DNA of 64,000 nt from Varroa destructor (GCF_002443255.2 NW_019211454.1:26667344-26731343); one strand, 5' to 3'. Positions 1-14,900 are shown, counted from the stretch's first letter. The notes: generated by a model not told the origin, from the letters alone. Numbers and translations are program-made.

Positions 1-430
1 CCGGACATAACTTCGAAGATGAGCAAAATGTCTGCAAAAATTTGCCATATTTTCCAATGGCTTATGAAGACATTTTTGAACTGTTTGTGTATTTTCGGAA
101 AAAAAAATAGCTCAACAATAGTCCTGTTCGTTGTGGAGACTTCGTTTGTAAAAGGTGATCCCCTTAGTGGTCGACCAATTATGAAAACAATTAACGAAAC
201 TAAGCAAAATCTATACGTTAATAGTCGTAATATTATCAAAAAACAACTTAACAAAAAGCGTGGTTTTTAGATGCCACACGAATTGACGCGGAAGCATTTA
301 ATTGTATTCCTATTTGTAAAATTGAGATGTCTGTCAAGTGGCTGATGAACGAAGACAAATTACCCCATCAAAAAAGTAGGTTTTATTGAGATTGGCGAAG
401 AAGTCAAAAATTGATATGATTAAACGTACG
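1..430 (+). pseudogene. Mariner transposase fossil, N-terminal to middle part (copy 1)
   Basis: This is a relic of a Tc1/mariner-type (mariner family) DNA-transposon transposase, which cuts and pastes the element in the nucleus. In the sequence, a start-like ATGAGCAAAATGTCTGC lies at about 20. Pieces of the conserved linker follow: GDF in one frame at about 135-143, then the family hallmark SGRP at 166-177, then a helix-turn-helix-like NSRNIIKKQLN. The mariner box resembling (W)VPHELT reads MPHELT at 271-288. Several frame changes and stops break it, so it cannot make a transposase. Downstream similarity fades after about 430 and the catalytic Asp boxes are not recognisable. The 5' terminal inverted repeat would lie outside the window or is too eroded to see. 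It shares a near-identical segment with the copy at 30.4-31.3 kb. The family call is from motif memory, not a search. Confidence 0.7.
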
Positions 431-3400
431 TATCTAACGGCGATCGAGATAATCGAAACCAATATTATAAGATCGCTTATTATAGGAACTAGCTTTGGAA
501 ATTACTAGAAATATATTTAGTTGCGGCTTATAACTGTATTAGTGTAGCACTGGACCTATCTTTTTCATATGAATCCGAAACTACTACCTAAAAATTTTAG
601 ATTTTTCTTTTAAATAATAGAACAAAAAATTAATCATCTAAAGATATTAATTTCAACAAAGATGGTGACACTTTTTTTCGTACGTTATACTAGATTGTAG
701 AATTTCCTTTAAGGATATTGGACGTTAGGGGAATTGCTTATTTTAGCAATCCGCTTTAAAAACATAACAAGATAGTCGACCACCCTTCCACTTCCGCGCA
801 TCCAGAGCTAGTTTTTTTGCTAACAGACGCTAAAGTGGAACAACGCTATCTTGCACCTAGGTTGGGTTTATGCCTAATTTGACAAAGCCGTCCTTCTACT
901 ATAAATGCAGCATCCCAAATTGAAAATATTGGCGATCAGTGCTAGAGTCTGGTAAAACTTGCTTCATTGTTACTAAAGTTCTGCTTACGATAACAAATTT
1001 CTTTGACTCTATTCTAGACAAAGTTATTGACGCTGATACTGCCAAAGGTGCAACTATAGTTTATATATTGCGTTCAAACTTGTGGAAGAAATCTGGCCCT
1101 ATTTCTTGTATTTCAAAACGTTCTGTTGCAAACAACATTTGGTATAAGGCCTTTATTTGACCGCATATTTGTTAGCTATGGTATATTATATATATATATA
1201 TATATGGTAGAATCGTTGTGTATAACAGTATGAGAACGGTAACCAAATGTAAAAACACTATTAATCACCTTAAATCGTGGAACAAGCGACGTTCACCGAT
1301 TATAACTTGCGTTACGATGAGAACCCCTTTCGCATCTGTTTTTGCTCAACGAACGCAATGCGATACGCATGAAACACATTTTTCAAACTTTGAAGCAAAA
1401 ATGAAATCGTAAACCGATTTATCGGACACTTTTTTTTTCTTAGAGACATGCAGTTTTTTTTACTAGAAAAGTAGGACAAGGCTAGGGCTTCTTCCGGCAG
1501 ACACTTTTGATTAGGTACTGATGAATGAAAGATCATCAAACACACCAATAGATAGCGCGACGTACGACTAACTGCTGTCTGACACATTCATTGCTTTTCC
1601 TAATGAATTTGTTTTTTATATCAACTCTATTGAAACATTTCGTCTAACGCTATGTAAAGCTCGCAATACTACTTATCAAAACTGCGAGTCTCGTGTTATT
1701 CTAGTATATCCCCACAAACTAGTTCTCTTCTTGACTTTCATAGATTGATAAATAACTTAGTCGGTTACAGGCATACATATACGGAGAAAGGTTTCCCATT
1801 TTATAGGGAAAGTCAAGTGGAGCAAATCGGCCTGTTCTATATTAGCTCTGCCTTTCTGGCTCGAGACCTCTCACTTTTTTCTTGGGTCCCGGAAGAATCC
1901 TTTATTCTGTTGCTCAGTGACTCTGGGTAGTGGCTGCAATTGAGTGTTGACGGAAGAGGTTTCCGTCAAACGGAATGAATTCCTTCTTACTTTGCGAGAA
2001 AAAAGAAGTAAAGGTCAAGCTGAAAAAGAATGGTGGTTGCGCGACATTTACGACCCTAGAAGTGAGCTCTTACGACGCGTCTTACCCGCTTCTTTCTTTT
2101 AAATGCCCAAATTCTTCTATCTGGGAAAGGCCGAAAGAGTCAGTTGGCATACTTTCCGCCGCGTTCAATCGACGAAAGGGTCGCAGGGCATTGGAAAAGA
2201 GAGACACTTTTGAATGAGATACGGTGGAAGTGGCTTTTCAGGGGAGACGGGAAAGGACTCGATATTTGGGGTCCTGATATAAAAGGGACGATCCTGCTTT
2301 AGGTTATAGAACCTGCTTTAGAACACTTTAGGCGAGTATTGAGAAGTGTGGTCAATCCAACGGATGCTAGCTCGCTAGTAGAAATAAATTCTCGACCGGC
2401 ATGTGTAAAGTATAAAGTACATGCACGACTCACATCACTTTCATACGTTTCCACAGAAACTTCTATCGTATTATTGCGAAATTTTTAAGAAAAAAAAATT
2501 GCTACTAGCACATATACCACTGGCTCGTCTTACGTTTACTGTTCCGTAATCTTCACTCGTTCAGCGAACTGTGTTTCAGTGTACTTCCTTCCTACTTATT
2601 TATAGTTAATTGAATTTCTAGCCAATACGGCCATGATACTTTCATCCATGCCTGAGCACATTTATACTTCGTAAACTAGTGCTTCAATTTTGCCTGTCTA
2701 TGTAAATATTTGTGGAGTTGAACAAATCAGATTTGCGTGTTACTTCAAGTGCTAGAAGAGAGAATAACAGCGTAGATCAAGCGTCGTTTCTTAGGCGTAT
2801 ATAGCACTGTAGGGCGCACTCGTCGGAGCCAGTGTTTGGCGACGAGAACGATGCCCAGGGGTCTTGCGTGGTCGCCAGTAATTATCTTTACCGCCCTGGG
2901 GAATGCGAAAACTTAACGACTTTCTTCAGGGTTAGACAGGATACTAAGGGCTAGAACGGACTAATTAGCCGACTAAAAAACAAGAAAAATCACAGAGATG
3001 TGTGACTTTGGTGAGATGAGAAATACGCTAGACGTACAGCACGAATTCAAAGCCGTACGGCCGTCGAAAAAACTAGATGATACGTAGCGGAAGTTTCTTC
3101 CAAACGTAGAAACAAGCAGTTAGGCATGTAGAGCTCTTGTGTGCCAACAACAAACAAACAAACATTGGACATTCCTTTTGTGAAATATATACATTTAGCT
3201 AGAAATGTCTTAACGGCATAATGAAATACATACACAAGCACACATTATTAGTCTAAAGTAAATTGATGAGTAACAATTACGACCGACCTGTTTCGAATTA
3301 ACTGGACATCAATCATTTATTGTTATAACGGTAGTTTGAAAGGCTATACTGTGGAAAACTACATACAGTTCTCATCTGTATACGAGAAATTCTGTAAGGT

Positions 3401-6400
3401 ATACGTAATTTTACGGCCGTGGGCTATTTAGTTTTTTTTTTAATGTAGAGATCGGGGTAATTGTAGGTGTGTGTGCACGAAGGACTAGACAATGTATGCT
3501 ATTCGAAATTAAGCGTTCACATCAATTAATTAGCTAGTTTCCACGTATTTGTTTGAAATGGACGTACACATGGTTTAGATGGCGAAATGCTATCCATTCA
3601 GGCCACCGACGGTAACGTAGTTCAAATCGGATGTCTCTTGCTTTTAGCATTTCTTGCTATGCTCAGAGAGAAGCGCTAGGAAGATCTGCATTCGGCCCGG
3701 GCCAGTCGAACCGAAAACGCGTCCGCCATCGTTCGATTCCTGCCTCACAGGGCCACCACAAACTACAACCAATGTTACAGTGATTCCAGTGATCGTGAGA
3801 CGTGCATTGCATAAAAATAATGATCTTTTACTAAGAACTTTTCAGTTCGCAGAAGTTGGGGTACGATGGTGTTTGTCATGATATCATAAGCCATAAATGA
3901 CAGATAAGACATCGTTTAAATGCAGCCATCCGCAACCTGTATGCACAATAGTTGGACATTTATTCCTATTGATTTTTAATTTTAAAGAGGTCGCTCACTT
4001 AAAACGGAGACCAATCGGCTAATCGTACGAACGTACTTTATTCTCGACTTGACATCAGATATAAGGTGCCTTTGTGTAAAACGATCTGGGTCAATCTTAT
4101 TTTCTTTGGACTTTATTTATCTTAACTATTATTTAAGTAATTCGTAGGTAAATATAAATGCGTGCTGAAAATATCAAGCTATATAAGTTGACTGCTTATT
4201 GATAGATGTGACTCCGAAAATTCACATGTGACAATTGTTATATCTACTGTATATAAATTAAATTAGGCTAGAGAAGACAAATACGTTATATTAAATATCT
4301 TTTGAAGTAGCATGCAAAACAAAATTGGAGAAGCGTTGTGCAAAACGTAGCTCTAGCAAATTCCATTCCGTGTGGCCGGCCGTTCCTCCATGTCTTATCA
4401 GCTGAAAAATAATTATCATTGAGGAAGCTATTTGTGACACATATCTTGATAAAAATTGGAGGATCAATTGAAAATCCCTTGCACTGGCAGCCTAGCTCGA
4501 ATTTTGAACAATCTACACTGTAGAGCTTGTAAAAATTGTTTTGCTACTTAACCGCGAATTGTGTATAATCTAACAGAATCAGCACTTACTATTATGGGTT
4601 GAGCCTGTGCCGCTTGCTGAAATATGCAATGCGCTGAATACCGTTATTTTTAGATATTTTTTTGAAGTGGCCAATTACAGTACGCTTGGACACAAGCTGC
4701 GATTTACCGCCACCGAATCAGCGGAACACAATCACTGCGGAACAGACAAGGGGCTGAATGGAGCAGAAGTAGGGATAAAACATGTTAGTGCAGAACTGAC
4801 GGTTATGTAGATTAGGTATGAAATACAGTGGCTAAAAAATAAAAGGTCTGTGTTGTCCGAAAATTTTCTGGAAGCGCTGGACAAGAGACGGGATAGATGC
4901 CGGAATCGTTTTCTATAGCAAATGATAGCTCTTTGTAGTGAGTATATAGTGAACTAAGCAATCACAAACCGGCCAGTTTCCAATCACTGATTGAAATCAT
5001 CCTGATAAGGGCGGTGGTCTGGCGGTGCCCTTCAGCATTTACTCATTCTCGTTTAATATCCTGGACATGGAAGCCTCGGAATTTCGCTTGTTCCTCGAAC
5101 TTTTCTCCGCTCCTCGGCAGCCAATAGCATAAGAGTACGCGTCTCGTAGAGTTGTTCCTCATGTTAAACCCGCAGCTTCCCCCTGTCTGGCCGTAAATCC
5201 ATCGATCATTGATTCTGGATATCTTAACTTCTGCCCGAACATTAGGTCATTTAAACACGAAGCTGACTTTCGGCAGTGGTCGAAGAAAAGTTTATTAGGG
5301 ATAGTAAAGAAGCGCTGAGGCTAGGTTGCAGACGAGTAAAACCGAATTGTGGAAGATGTTCTCGTGGAAATATTCTCCTTTCAGCAAAGAATCTGTATAT
5401 GACACTCATAAATTTGCTTTCTGTATTCGTACGAGGGCCGGCGCAAGGGACTGTCAAATTGCTTGTCTATGATAAGTCCAGAATACAAAGGCTTCCATTA
5501 ATTCGCAGCAACGGCTTCTACCATTCTCCTTCTGTTTACCCCTCTCTTAACTCGGCGTCACTTTTACATTTTGTACGAGAGCAAGATTTTGAGCCTCAAG
5601 TCTATCTATGCATATAGCTATCGAGTCGTGCGCTGAACTAATTGTAAAACGCTATTGAAAGTGGACGACTGAACATTCGCAGTTAGTTTGCACGACTCGG
5701 GGGGTCGTTTGTGTCCACTTAGTAATATGCCCGTGCTACTATACGTGTCTGTGGATGTGTCACGGCCCCCTACACTCGGACTTTAAAGTCTTATTTGGCA
5801 TAGACGCTAGTAATGTCCTTAGAGTTTGAGGAATTTAGCAGAAAAATGGGAGTGACTATGAGATAAGGCCAAGCAAGTCTTTTCTTTATCAGCATGAAAA
5901 AAAAACAATCAAGCTTTTCTGTTGTTGCCGCTGCTGTTGTCACCTCTTCCACCGTACGACAGGCAGTTCTCTCGAAAAACGCTTCTTGCTGAGCGATTAG
6001 CTTGTCAGAGCAAAAACAGTATTTTTCTAGAAAAAAATTGACGGCTGACTAGGCTCTTCATTATGCTACGTCCTAGTCGTGCGTCTACAAGCTCCTTCCC
6101 GTGGGACGACAAGCGACAGTCAAAAAAAAGGAGGTCCATGGAAAGAAGGCGTTATCCGGCAAAACGACTTGGATTTTTAAAAGCTACATAAAGAGTTGCG
6201 GGAAATGGGCATTTTCTTAAATTTTTTCATACCATGTATTATTAGAAGTAGCAGAATAGCAACAGACGGTAGAGGGTGAAGAATTGGCAAGGGATGCCTT
6301 AATAGGAAGCTAAAAATAGTGGGCCAAGTACACTGAGATGTGGGTGGAAAAATCCAAATACGATTAGTTAGCGAAGACAATTGAGAAGAAGAAAAAGTGG

Positions 6401-9400
6401 AACAATAGTGGGAAACGTGCGATCAGTGTGTCAGCTTAAGAAAGTGTCGCTAGTGCGCGACTGTTGCGGGTCCGACGGAACAACGAAAAGACGATTGGGA
6501 AAAGCTATCGAGTTTGCTGTTGCAGAAAGCGACCTCCCAGGAAAGCCGTGTTCGTTATCGCAGTTAGTGTCGACGTCGATTTTGTTGATACTATCGGTGC
6601 TTCTATGATGTCGTTATCAGCAAATAGAGTTATATCGATGGAAACGGAAACAATGGCAGATACACTTCTTATCTACAATCGATGTCTTACTCCTTTCTTT
6701 ATTTCGTTGTATTAGAGGGGATTTGCATCCCTCCTTCTGGAAGTTCACGTTCAAATACACCGGTACGAACCTTAATCTCTCACTATTTAATAATACGTGA
6801 TAATTATAGCTAATATAACGTGATGATTATAGCTTTGTAGTAGAATGTAACCGAATTCCTAAAAGCAGAACTGCAAGTCGCATTTTTTTCGTCGGAACGT
6901 TTAAGAAATCTTTTCCTGCTATAGGAAAATTTGAAGTAGAAACGTTTTTCCTATGATTTTCCTATGATGAAACAATTCCTATGATAAAGAAAAGTGGTAA
7001 TTCAAGGAGACGTCTTCTGCGGTATACGATCCGTGTGGGTAATACTGAACGTTGAACTCTCTAATTATATCGTGCTATAACATTTCGTTCATGTCTCGAG
7101 TTGTGCATATTTCACAGAAGAAACACGCTAGTTAACTTCATGTAATGAGATCAGATTCAAAAGAATGTTGAATGAGCAAAGAGTGGTTTTAAAGTATATT
7201 TCTCAAAGCCTTCTATACTAGTGTACCTAGTTCGATAATACCTCACAGCGAACAAATGCTAACATAATTTACTTTAAATTCTGGGTTGACTAAAACAAAG
7301 TGGGATTCAGAAAGTGGCCGCATGCAAAAATGGGTTCAGGATATTCTAGGTTTGTCGCAGTCTAATATGTCATTTCTTGGAAACTTCGATCATCGTTGCG
7401 TTTCCTGCGCCGTCCGAGATTTACGCGTATAAAATTGCTGAAATGAAGCCCGATCGGTTCCATTTTATTTCCTATAGAAATGCAAATTTATATTTCTGTA
7501 TATACCGTGTATTCATAGGAAACCTACATTGTACCTATGTATCATACAAAATGTTCTTGCAAATCGTTGCCTATCGAACATAGCAGACCACGACGTATAT
7601 GTAGAACTTGTGTGACGACACTTAGGAAAAAATTATTCCAATTGTATTTCAAAAGAATAGCGCTTCGAAAGTAGTTCAAGTAAGAAAAAAACACACAGAA
7701 ATTTCCAGCATCTTTTCAATATTGTATTTTTCTCTCAACGTATAACGAGATGGTCGGGAAGCTACATCAGCAAAAATTTAACTAAGAAATGCTTGATAAA
7801 GATCTACAACCGTAAAAAGTTGATAATGTTTACTGGGCATTTTTGTCAAATACAATGCACGGATGCAAATGGGCAAATTTACGATATCGCATGTCTTGTA
7901 TATCACTGCGTGGCATTCGTGTTCAAGGTAAATATGATACTGAAAACCTTATTAGCGTAAATCTCGTTATATCAATGTTCTCGTAACGTTTTCATCCAAA
8001 AATAGGGGGGAAATCTACGATCGTTTGCCATGATCTTAAAATAGTTTATCCGTACGAGTGCGATGAATACCTTTTTAAAAAGATTACTTTCTGTCAGACT
8101 CTGATGTAAAAGTTCGTCAAACCCATTTTTCCTCCGACATACGCGAGCTGAATTAAAAGTACTGCTCAATTATGCCTAACATATTAATAACTTTAACTAT
8201 TTTCGAAAAAAACATGTAGCCGTATTTGTTGTTCGTACGACTCAAGGCTGTCATCGTTGATGTTCTTCAACGAGGCGCTTAGCCGTCCAAGTTGCCTTAT
8301 CGTATGTACGATTTGAAGAATCACACAATACTGATCCAAAACTGGTTTGTAATACTAACAATTCTGTAAGACATTACGGAATACTAACGCTTATCAGAAA
8401 TGACCTTCCATTTAATAACTTCCGTTAAGCAGGACAACCGATTTACTGGCCCTAGTCTGTAAATATATGCATCTTTTCAAGTTGAGAGTAATCACATTGA
8501 TGGCTCACTAATCAATATAACTGTGCAATTTGACATATTTCAGTGGGACCTTCATCGAGTTAACAAACACCTTCCATGAGACCGCACTTGTTACAAAGCG
8601 ATAAGTGTACGGTGTTGGGAAGATATTTAAAAACATCGGATCCTCAGGCTACGCCGGCACAGTCACTCTCTGAATTCCGTTTTTGAGGAGCATTTCAAAA
8701 TAACAGCAACGGCAAATAATGAAATAATAAAATTAAAATGCTCTTTTCACAACTTGCGGGTAAGAATGTGTCGTTCTGTGATTCGCTGGCAGGCATGTGA
8801 CAACGATTCGTTGATAGAAGCCACCTACAGTTTCCAATATTAAACAAAAATCAATCTTATTGAGTGATTGCTTCTGGAAGAAGTATTGGCTTATCTTACA
8901 AAGACTTTGTGCGCTGTATTCAAGTAGGGGTAAAATGATAAAAAGAAATGACAGGGCCCATTTTTGTGAGTGAAGGGGGTGGGATGTCTAAAGGAAGACC
9001 TATCTGGATGACAACGTCCGTCATATATCTTATGTTTTACCAGTAGGTACTGATGGATACATATGACCTATTGCACTGAGTTTATCACAAAATGAATAGA
9101 ATTTCACTTTGTCTCGGTGTCATTAAGAATCGCTTAGGACGCGAAAGTACACAGTACTAACGGGTGCCACAAAGACTGCTTAGCTGTTAACGTTACGATG
9201 ATCAAACCGTTTGAATAGAGGGCGGAGATAACGTATGTGGTCGGACCTTGGCGCCCCACATTCTCTCTCTCTATCTCTTTTTTTCTTTCTATCAATATCT
9301 CTCTTTCTATCGCATCCAGCCTGAAGTCACACATTAGGCCATGGGCATGGAGGGACGAAGGTGTGATATTTCAAGATGGACCCGATGCAGGTAGAGATTA

Positions 9401-9697
9401 TTAGTTGAGCAGGACATCATGCGCTTCGATATTGGGAGTAGTCGTGGGCATTAGAGATTGAGCGATAGATTACGCATACATACACAGACATGCTTAGCAG
9501 GGATCAGCTTTCGTATAATTCACTCATCTATCACTATATCAGTCGCATGACCCGCATTGAGGAATGGCTTTTTCAAATAAATTATGCAAGGAAGGGAGCC
9601 TCTATGATCAATAAAAACGGTGCTCGATGATTGTAATTCCCTTCTTTTCAGATTTATCAATGTCCAATTTTTAAAGCCCCGTGGCTTCCCATCCTTC
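431..9697. other. No supportable gene; AT-rich noncoding DNA
   Basis: Only short open frames occur and none shows a recognisable domain, codon bias or splice structure. Visible small structures are the TA microsatellite at 1187-1205, an imperfect 23-bp direct duplication (acgtgatRattatagct) at 6795-6834, and three copies of ttcctatgat at 6950-6985. The basic and serine-rich open frames near 1975-2217 and 5250-5617 were read on both strands and I cannot assign them. Confidence 0.6.
1187..1205. repeat. (TA)n microsatellite
   Basis: An uninterrupted TA dinucleotide run is visible. It is of the kind common in AT-rich eukaryotic intergenic DNA. Confidence 0.95.
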
Positions 9698-9701
9698 CGC
9701 T

Positions 9702-9760
9702 CTACCCGCATTGTGATCCTTGCGCCCTACCCGCATCGTGGTGCTTGTGTTCTACCCGCA
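9702..9760 (+). repeat. 25-bp tandem minisatellite, about 2.4 copies
   Basis: The core ctacccgca recurs at 9702, 9727 and 9752, exactly 25 bp apart, followed by partly conserved tails (ttgtgatccttgcgcc and tcgtggtgcttgtgtt). The third copy is truncated. No function is visible. Confidence 0.9.
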
Positions 9761-11873
9761 TCTATATTGAGGAGCAATATAAGTGCCTAAGGCTACATAT
9801 ACTGAGCGATATTCTTGTAGCTCGGCTCGTCGCGGATCTCAACCGTGCCGTTAAAATAACGATTTGCGTAAAGGTTGGTATGTACGGTGTAGAAACTTCA
9901 AGGGTAATGGAAACGAAGCGGAGATAATCTTTAGGGAACAACGGTCGTACTGTGTTTCTAATCAGTCCCAATCAACGCCCGGGTTGTGACAGCCTAAATA
10001 CACAACGAACAATCACGCGCATTTTGTTGAGAGCGACAGGCTAAATCTATACATAGTAAAGAAATGACAAACATTAAGATAAGCCTTGGCTTGCCCTAGT
10101 TTCTGTACCTCGTACCTCTTTTGCATCAAATAGCTGATAACAGACAGAATTTACATGTTACACAATTAGCCGTACGCTAACGCAATGGTAAACTCGATTA
10201 GACATTTGCTAGAAATGAACATAACTTGCACCTAATATTTAGTGATACCGGTTAGCCGCAAGAATGATCGTAATCTTTTGAACGCTTAGAGATTATTAAA
10301 ATTCTTTGCATTGTCAAATATCGTCGATGAGAAAACTACATTATGAACGTTACCACTTCTGTAGGTTTTATATACTGGTAATACATAACACAGTACACGT
10401 ATTGTCTATTGAAAATAGGACATTTACAGGGGAAATCGGGTCGTTTACATTAGGGCCGAAACCCCGCATACTTTGCATTTGTTCGATGCGCAGGTCCTTT
10501 TGAGTAGCGTAAACTGAACTTTTCCTTATAACACTGTAAATCTTTCCCGGCTATTCACACATAAAATTTCAGCCCTAGCGCTATCAAAGTACGATATTGA
10601 TTCTATGTTTTATGAATTCTGAGAATTGAGCTAACAAAAGTCTAGTGTCAACGTTTCAACAAGAACCAACACTTGTATTATTTACGGGCCTTCCTCACAA
10701 GATGTTTTCTTCTATGACTATTAGCCGCACTTTCGAAATTGCCAAGCGAAAACTGGTAAGACGTATTGCAGAGTTACTCTCCATTCATACTTGCCATTTC
10801 TCTGTAAAAGGAAGGGGGCTATCCTTTGTTTCCAAGGTGACAGCGTGAAGTGACCGTTCTCCTGTGGTAATAGAAGCAGCGGCAGAGTGAGAATAATTTA
10901 TGGACAGTACCGGTGGCTCAGCCATGGAAACTCACCACGCGGCAAGTCTTGGAAATGGTACCAAAAGTCAGGCTTCTTATGGTCGGTAGTTTTGTTGCTT
11001 GCCGATAGCGAATTGCTCCGCTTGGACCGGCCTGCTCACGTTTGCCTGACAATCATCGAATGCGGCTAGCTTCACCATAAGCTCCTTTTGTGGCCTTGTA
11101 GCTATCTGAGCTGCAGAGAGTCCGAAGATAGAAAAAGGCACCTTTTAGAGTCCTGGCTATGTCCAAAGCGAGAGCTGTGCTGGGAGTTGTCCCGAAGTAT
11201 ATGCAATTCTTAAGCCGCGCAAGCTACCTGCAGTAGCGTAGCAACAGAACCAACCTGCTGGCGAATTTGTGCCGTGCTAGGTTGCGATTTTCAGAAAAAG
11301 ACGAAGGCGGTATTTGTTATCCTGCCATTCTTCCTGCGCTGCCTTAACGGCTTATGTTGCTGCTTGTGCTAGCTCATAAACAAACAGCCACAAACTGCCC
11401 ATTGTATAAGTGTAACTTCCGCACTGAGGAGTCAAGATGTGATCACCAACTGTTTTTCTTCGTCCATTTCTCCGCTTTCTTTATGTTTTTTTTCTGTTGT
11501 CGTCGCCGTTTTTTTTTTGCAGTTTCAAGCACCTACCGATCTTCTAAACGATCCTTTCGCCATCTAACTAGGCGACTGTTTCATTCCGTCCTCCGGTCTC
11601 ATTCAGTACCCAGTGCTGTGTATTTACTCAGTTACGGTAGTGGAAGAGATCTATATGAATGTGAATACTGTTCTAGCGGGCATTTTTCTTCGCGTCCTTA
11701 TAAAACAGACGGCTTAATGCCAATACGGGTGTACACATGACACGATTCATATGGGTATTACCTTACGTTTTAATTTAAATATAAGTCGACCGTTTTGGTA
11801 CGGAAAGGTTTGTCATTGTCAGAAAAACAAACAATCCATTAGCTTTATCAAACAAGCCATTGTTAGTAAACTA

Positions 11874-11916
<43 letters not shown>

Positions 11917-14900
11917 TACATGTCTTCTATCCTTTTGTCGTGAAAACAGTCCATAGTTTAGAACGAAGGTCAACGTCGTGAGCCTATAGGCGGTTACGTC
12001 CTGTCAGTTTTAGCCCGGGCAATCTATTGACATTACGACGTCCCCTTTCTCTCATTTAGTTGCTTCTAATTTCTCTATGTTCGTAGAGATCTGAGATAAA
12101 GAAAATCTGACCGATATACATCCTGATTACCCAGTAATAAAATAAAAGTGATATTATTTTATATTTATCTCAGTATCTACCTTAAAGATGATAAGCGACC
12201 ACCGATAACCTTGTGATCATAGTGACATGTTTTTAACGCTCTCAGTTTACAAATGTGTCCTCTGGGCAAATTCTATTCAGCGATAAAATCGTTATTACAA
12301 ACATGGAGTAGTTAATAACTGCGTCCTTAAGGTGATAAAACTTCATGCTAGGTGCGCAAAAGATGCCTGATGGAATGCCTAACGGCGATACCGGATTCCA
12401 AACGATATATGCGATCGATTTCTTATAAATTTGCATATAAGGCAGTTGTTTTATCTATATAAAAATATTCTTATAATTGCTCTATATTCAAGCTGCCTCC
12501 ATTTACTTCTGTCAAAACTTGCCAACCGAGCAGGTCGCTTTATTTTTTCCTATACTTGCTTGAAGAAACAAATTCTTCATCGTCGTGGTTGAAATTGTTC
12601 GTTCTTCAGAAGCCTACATAGATGTACTAGAGCAGCAGCGTTATGGTGAAGCTCTTCGTTCCCTCTGGCTTCGGGGGTTGCTGAACCTTAGTAAAACTAT
12701 TGGAAGAATCGATGAAGCGTGAAGTATCCTCGCAAAGTATTTCGAATCATCTACTGTCCCTACCGTTAGCTGCCATTTCCTGAATAGCAAGCGACCGCCT
12801 AGATGCCGACGCTAATGACTCAGAAGGAAACCTCACCGGCTGTTGAAAGGATCGGTGGTCAAGGTAGGTCGAGGCCGAGATCGGCAGCCGGAATGTTGGA
12901 TTCGATAAAAAAAGCTGAACGAGGCAGAGAGTGACTCCACGATAGCGAGTAGAGAAAAAGTACCAACGAATAGGTAGAGGATAAATAAGCGGTATTGAAA
13001 AACTGGGACAAAGTCGGAGAAAGAGGAGATACTAGAACAGACCCGATGGGAGCAGCAGACGCCTTACTGAAGGCGGCATCAACGAAGAAGACAGCCTGTG
13101 TGAGAATTTATGCGTGTGCTCGCCCGTGCGTCTGTCGGTGTGTTTGTGAGTATGGTTGTTAGAGCAGAATTTGATAAGCGGAAAGCAAAGACAACGGAAA
13201 AGAATGCCTGACCGCTCCGCAGGACGGGAGAAATTCTTTGACATAGTCCCGAACGTCTCCATCTGTTAAACGAACGACACCAATGATGGCAGGACGTTGG
13301 TAGCATCAGCAAGTGCAGTAAAAGCAGCAACGATAACGATGCAACTACAACAAGTACTCCTAATATTGCTACCGGTGTGATGGAATACCGAACGTCCAGA
13401 GAACGGCCTGGTAAACCTGGCATCATCTGGCTAGAAATGTTTCTGCGCCAGATGTTACATAGATAATATGGCGAAGGCAGGACGCTTCACAGAGTAAAAA
13501 AAAATGGTATACAAAGAAGACATGAAGCACGAGCGACTCCTACTATAGCATAAGCCACATTTTGTTCTGTCATGCAAATACTTACTGGCACAGCAGCGGT
13601 ATTCTCAAAAAGTATCTACACATTCGATATAATATAACATTCTACCTATAGATTCAGATACCGTGCGTTGCATAAGATCTGATGTAAATTTCTTTACTGA
13701 AGTAAACGCACGAATCAGCATGTTAGAATCAGCTACAAACACATGACGACCGACAGGCGAAAGCATTTTGATTATTACTAGATTCATTCGTAGCGACGAA
13801 GGGTATTGTAAAGGTCGTGAGTCGGTCAGAACGGCTGATAAAGGTGCCAAGTAAAAGGAAATTTCCGGCGCGATCTTTCTTTCAGAGACCTTAAAAGTGA
13901 GTAGAGCAACCTGCATTTTATATCTCTTGTTCGTTCCAAGTTTTGTAAGCAGAGCATTGTTCTTAATGATCTGAGCAAGATATCCACTAGTTATTATGTA
14001 TTTTCCCGCTAACTAATGGTCATACATACTGCTTTTATGATGCTACAGTACTACACTCAACACGGTTCGAAACTAAGCGTAGACACGCTTCGTTTAACGT
14101 CAAGAGCAAGCCGTCTTAGCTAAATCAGCTGGTTAAGCGAGGCTTAACTAGAATAGTATAGGAATTGAAATTGGAGCTATATATACTGGGAAGAGACCTT
14201 CAGTAGACAGATCAGCAGTCAAATATTTTTAACACTGCAATAATTTCGTATCATTTAAACATTTGAGTTACCGAGTAAGTTTGCCTGAAGTATGACTGGC
14301 TTCTAAAGGTTTAGGCCCGAGCCTTTAATTATCCGAGACAACAAAATGTGAGTCTGACCAGATGTAGCTTGTGGCACATCGGTGGCACTCGGCACGGAAC
14401 GGTATCAGATTAGTTTGGCTGATATTTACAATAACATCAAATGATTCTGAAAATCTCTATAGCTTCTTTGGCATATACGGTGGAGCAATTTGAGTCTTAT
14501 CGATAAGCTTACAGGGCTCTAGACGGGAGAGTATTGATACGCACTCCTTATACACGATCGTTATAGAAGCGTTATCCGTCGTGACTTTCAACCAAATTGG
14601 ATTTATGTGAACGATGAACATGTGCAATCCAAGTAAGGATCCTTACACTCGCTTTTGTTCTATCAACATGAACAGCTCGTCCTATTTGGGAAAAGCGTGA
14701 CTTGTCTGTCGACTGTGACTGGCCCGCAACATTTTTAAAAAAGACCAAAATTTCAGTTGGGCTGGTAGCTGCTGCGATATTCAGAAACAGCCAATTAAGC
14801 AACTAAAACGATAGGTAAGGTGTTTAACGATCACAATCAGATGATCCCTTGATCGTCGAGTCCGCATCCGCTTTTCATAACTACTCATATATTCTAGGGT

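Noticed and set aside
3715..3750. B-box-like GTTCGATTCC
   Set aside because: No pairing T stem, no A box and no cloverleaf around it.
13079..13426. 115-codon - strand frame rich in leucine, considered as a membrane segment
   Set aside because: The leucines derive from CAGCAA/GCAACA-type runs on the + strand, and no start or splice context supports it.
13605..13916. 103-codon - strand frame with LAPLSAVLTDSRPLQ, reminiscent of Gypsy reverse transcriptase connection regions
   Set aside because: Neighbouring sequence shows no reverse transcriptase, RNase H or integrase motifs, so the resemblance is too short.
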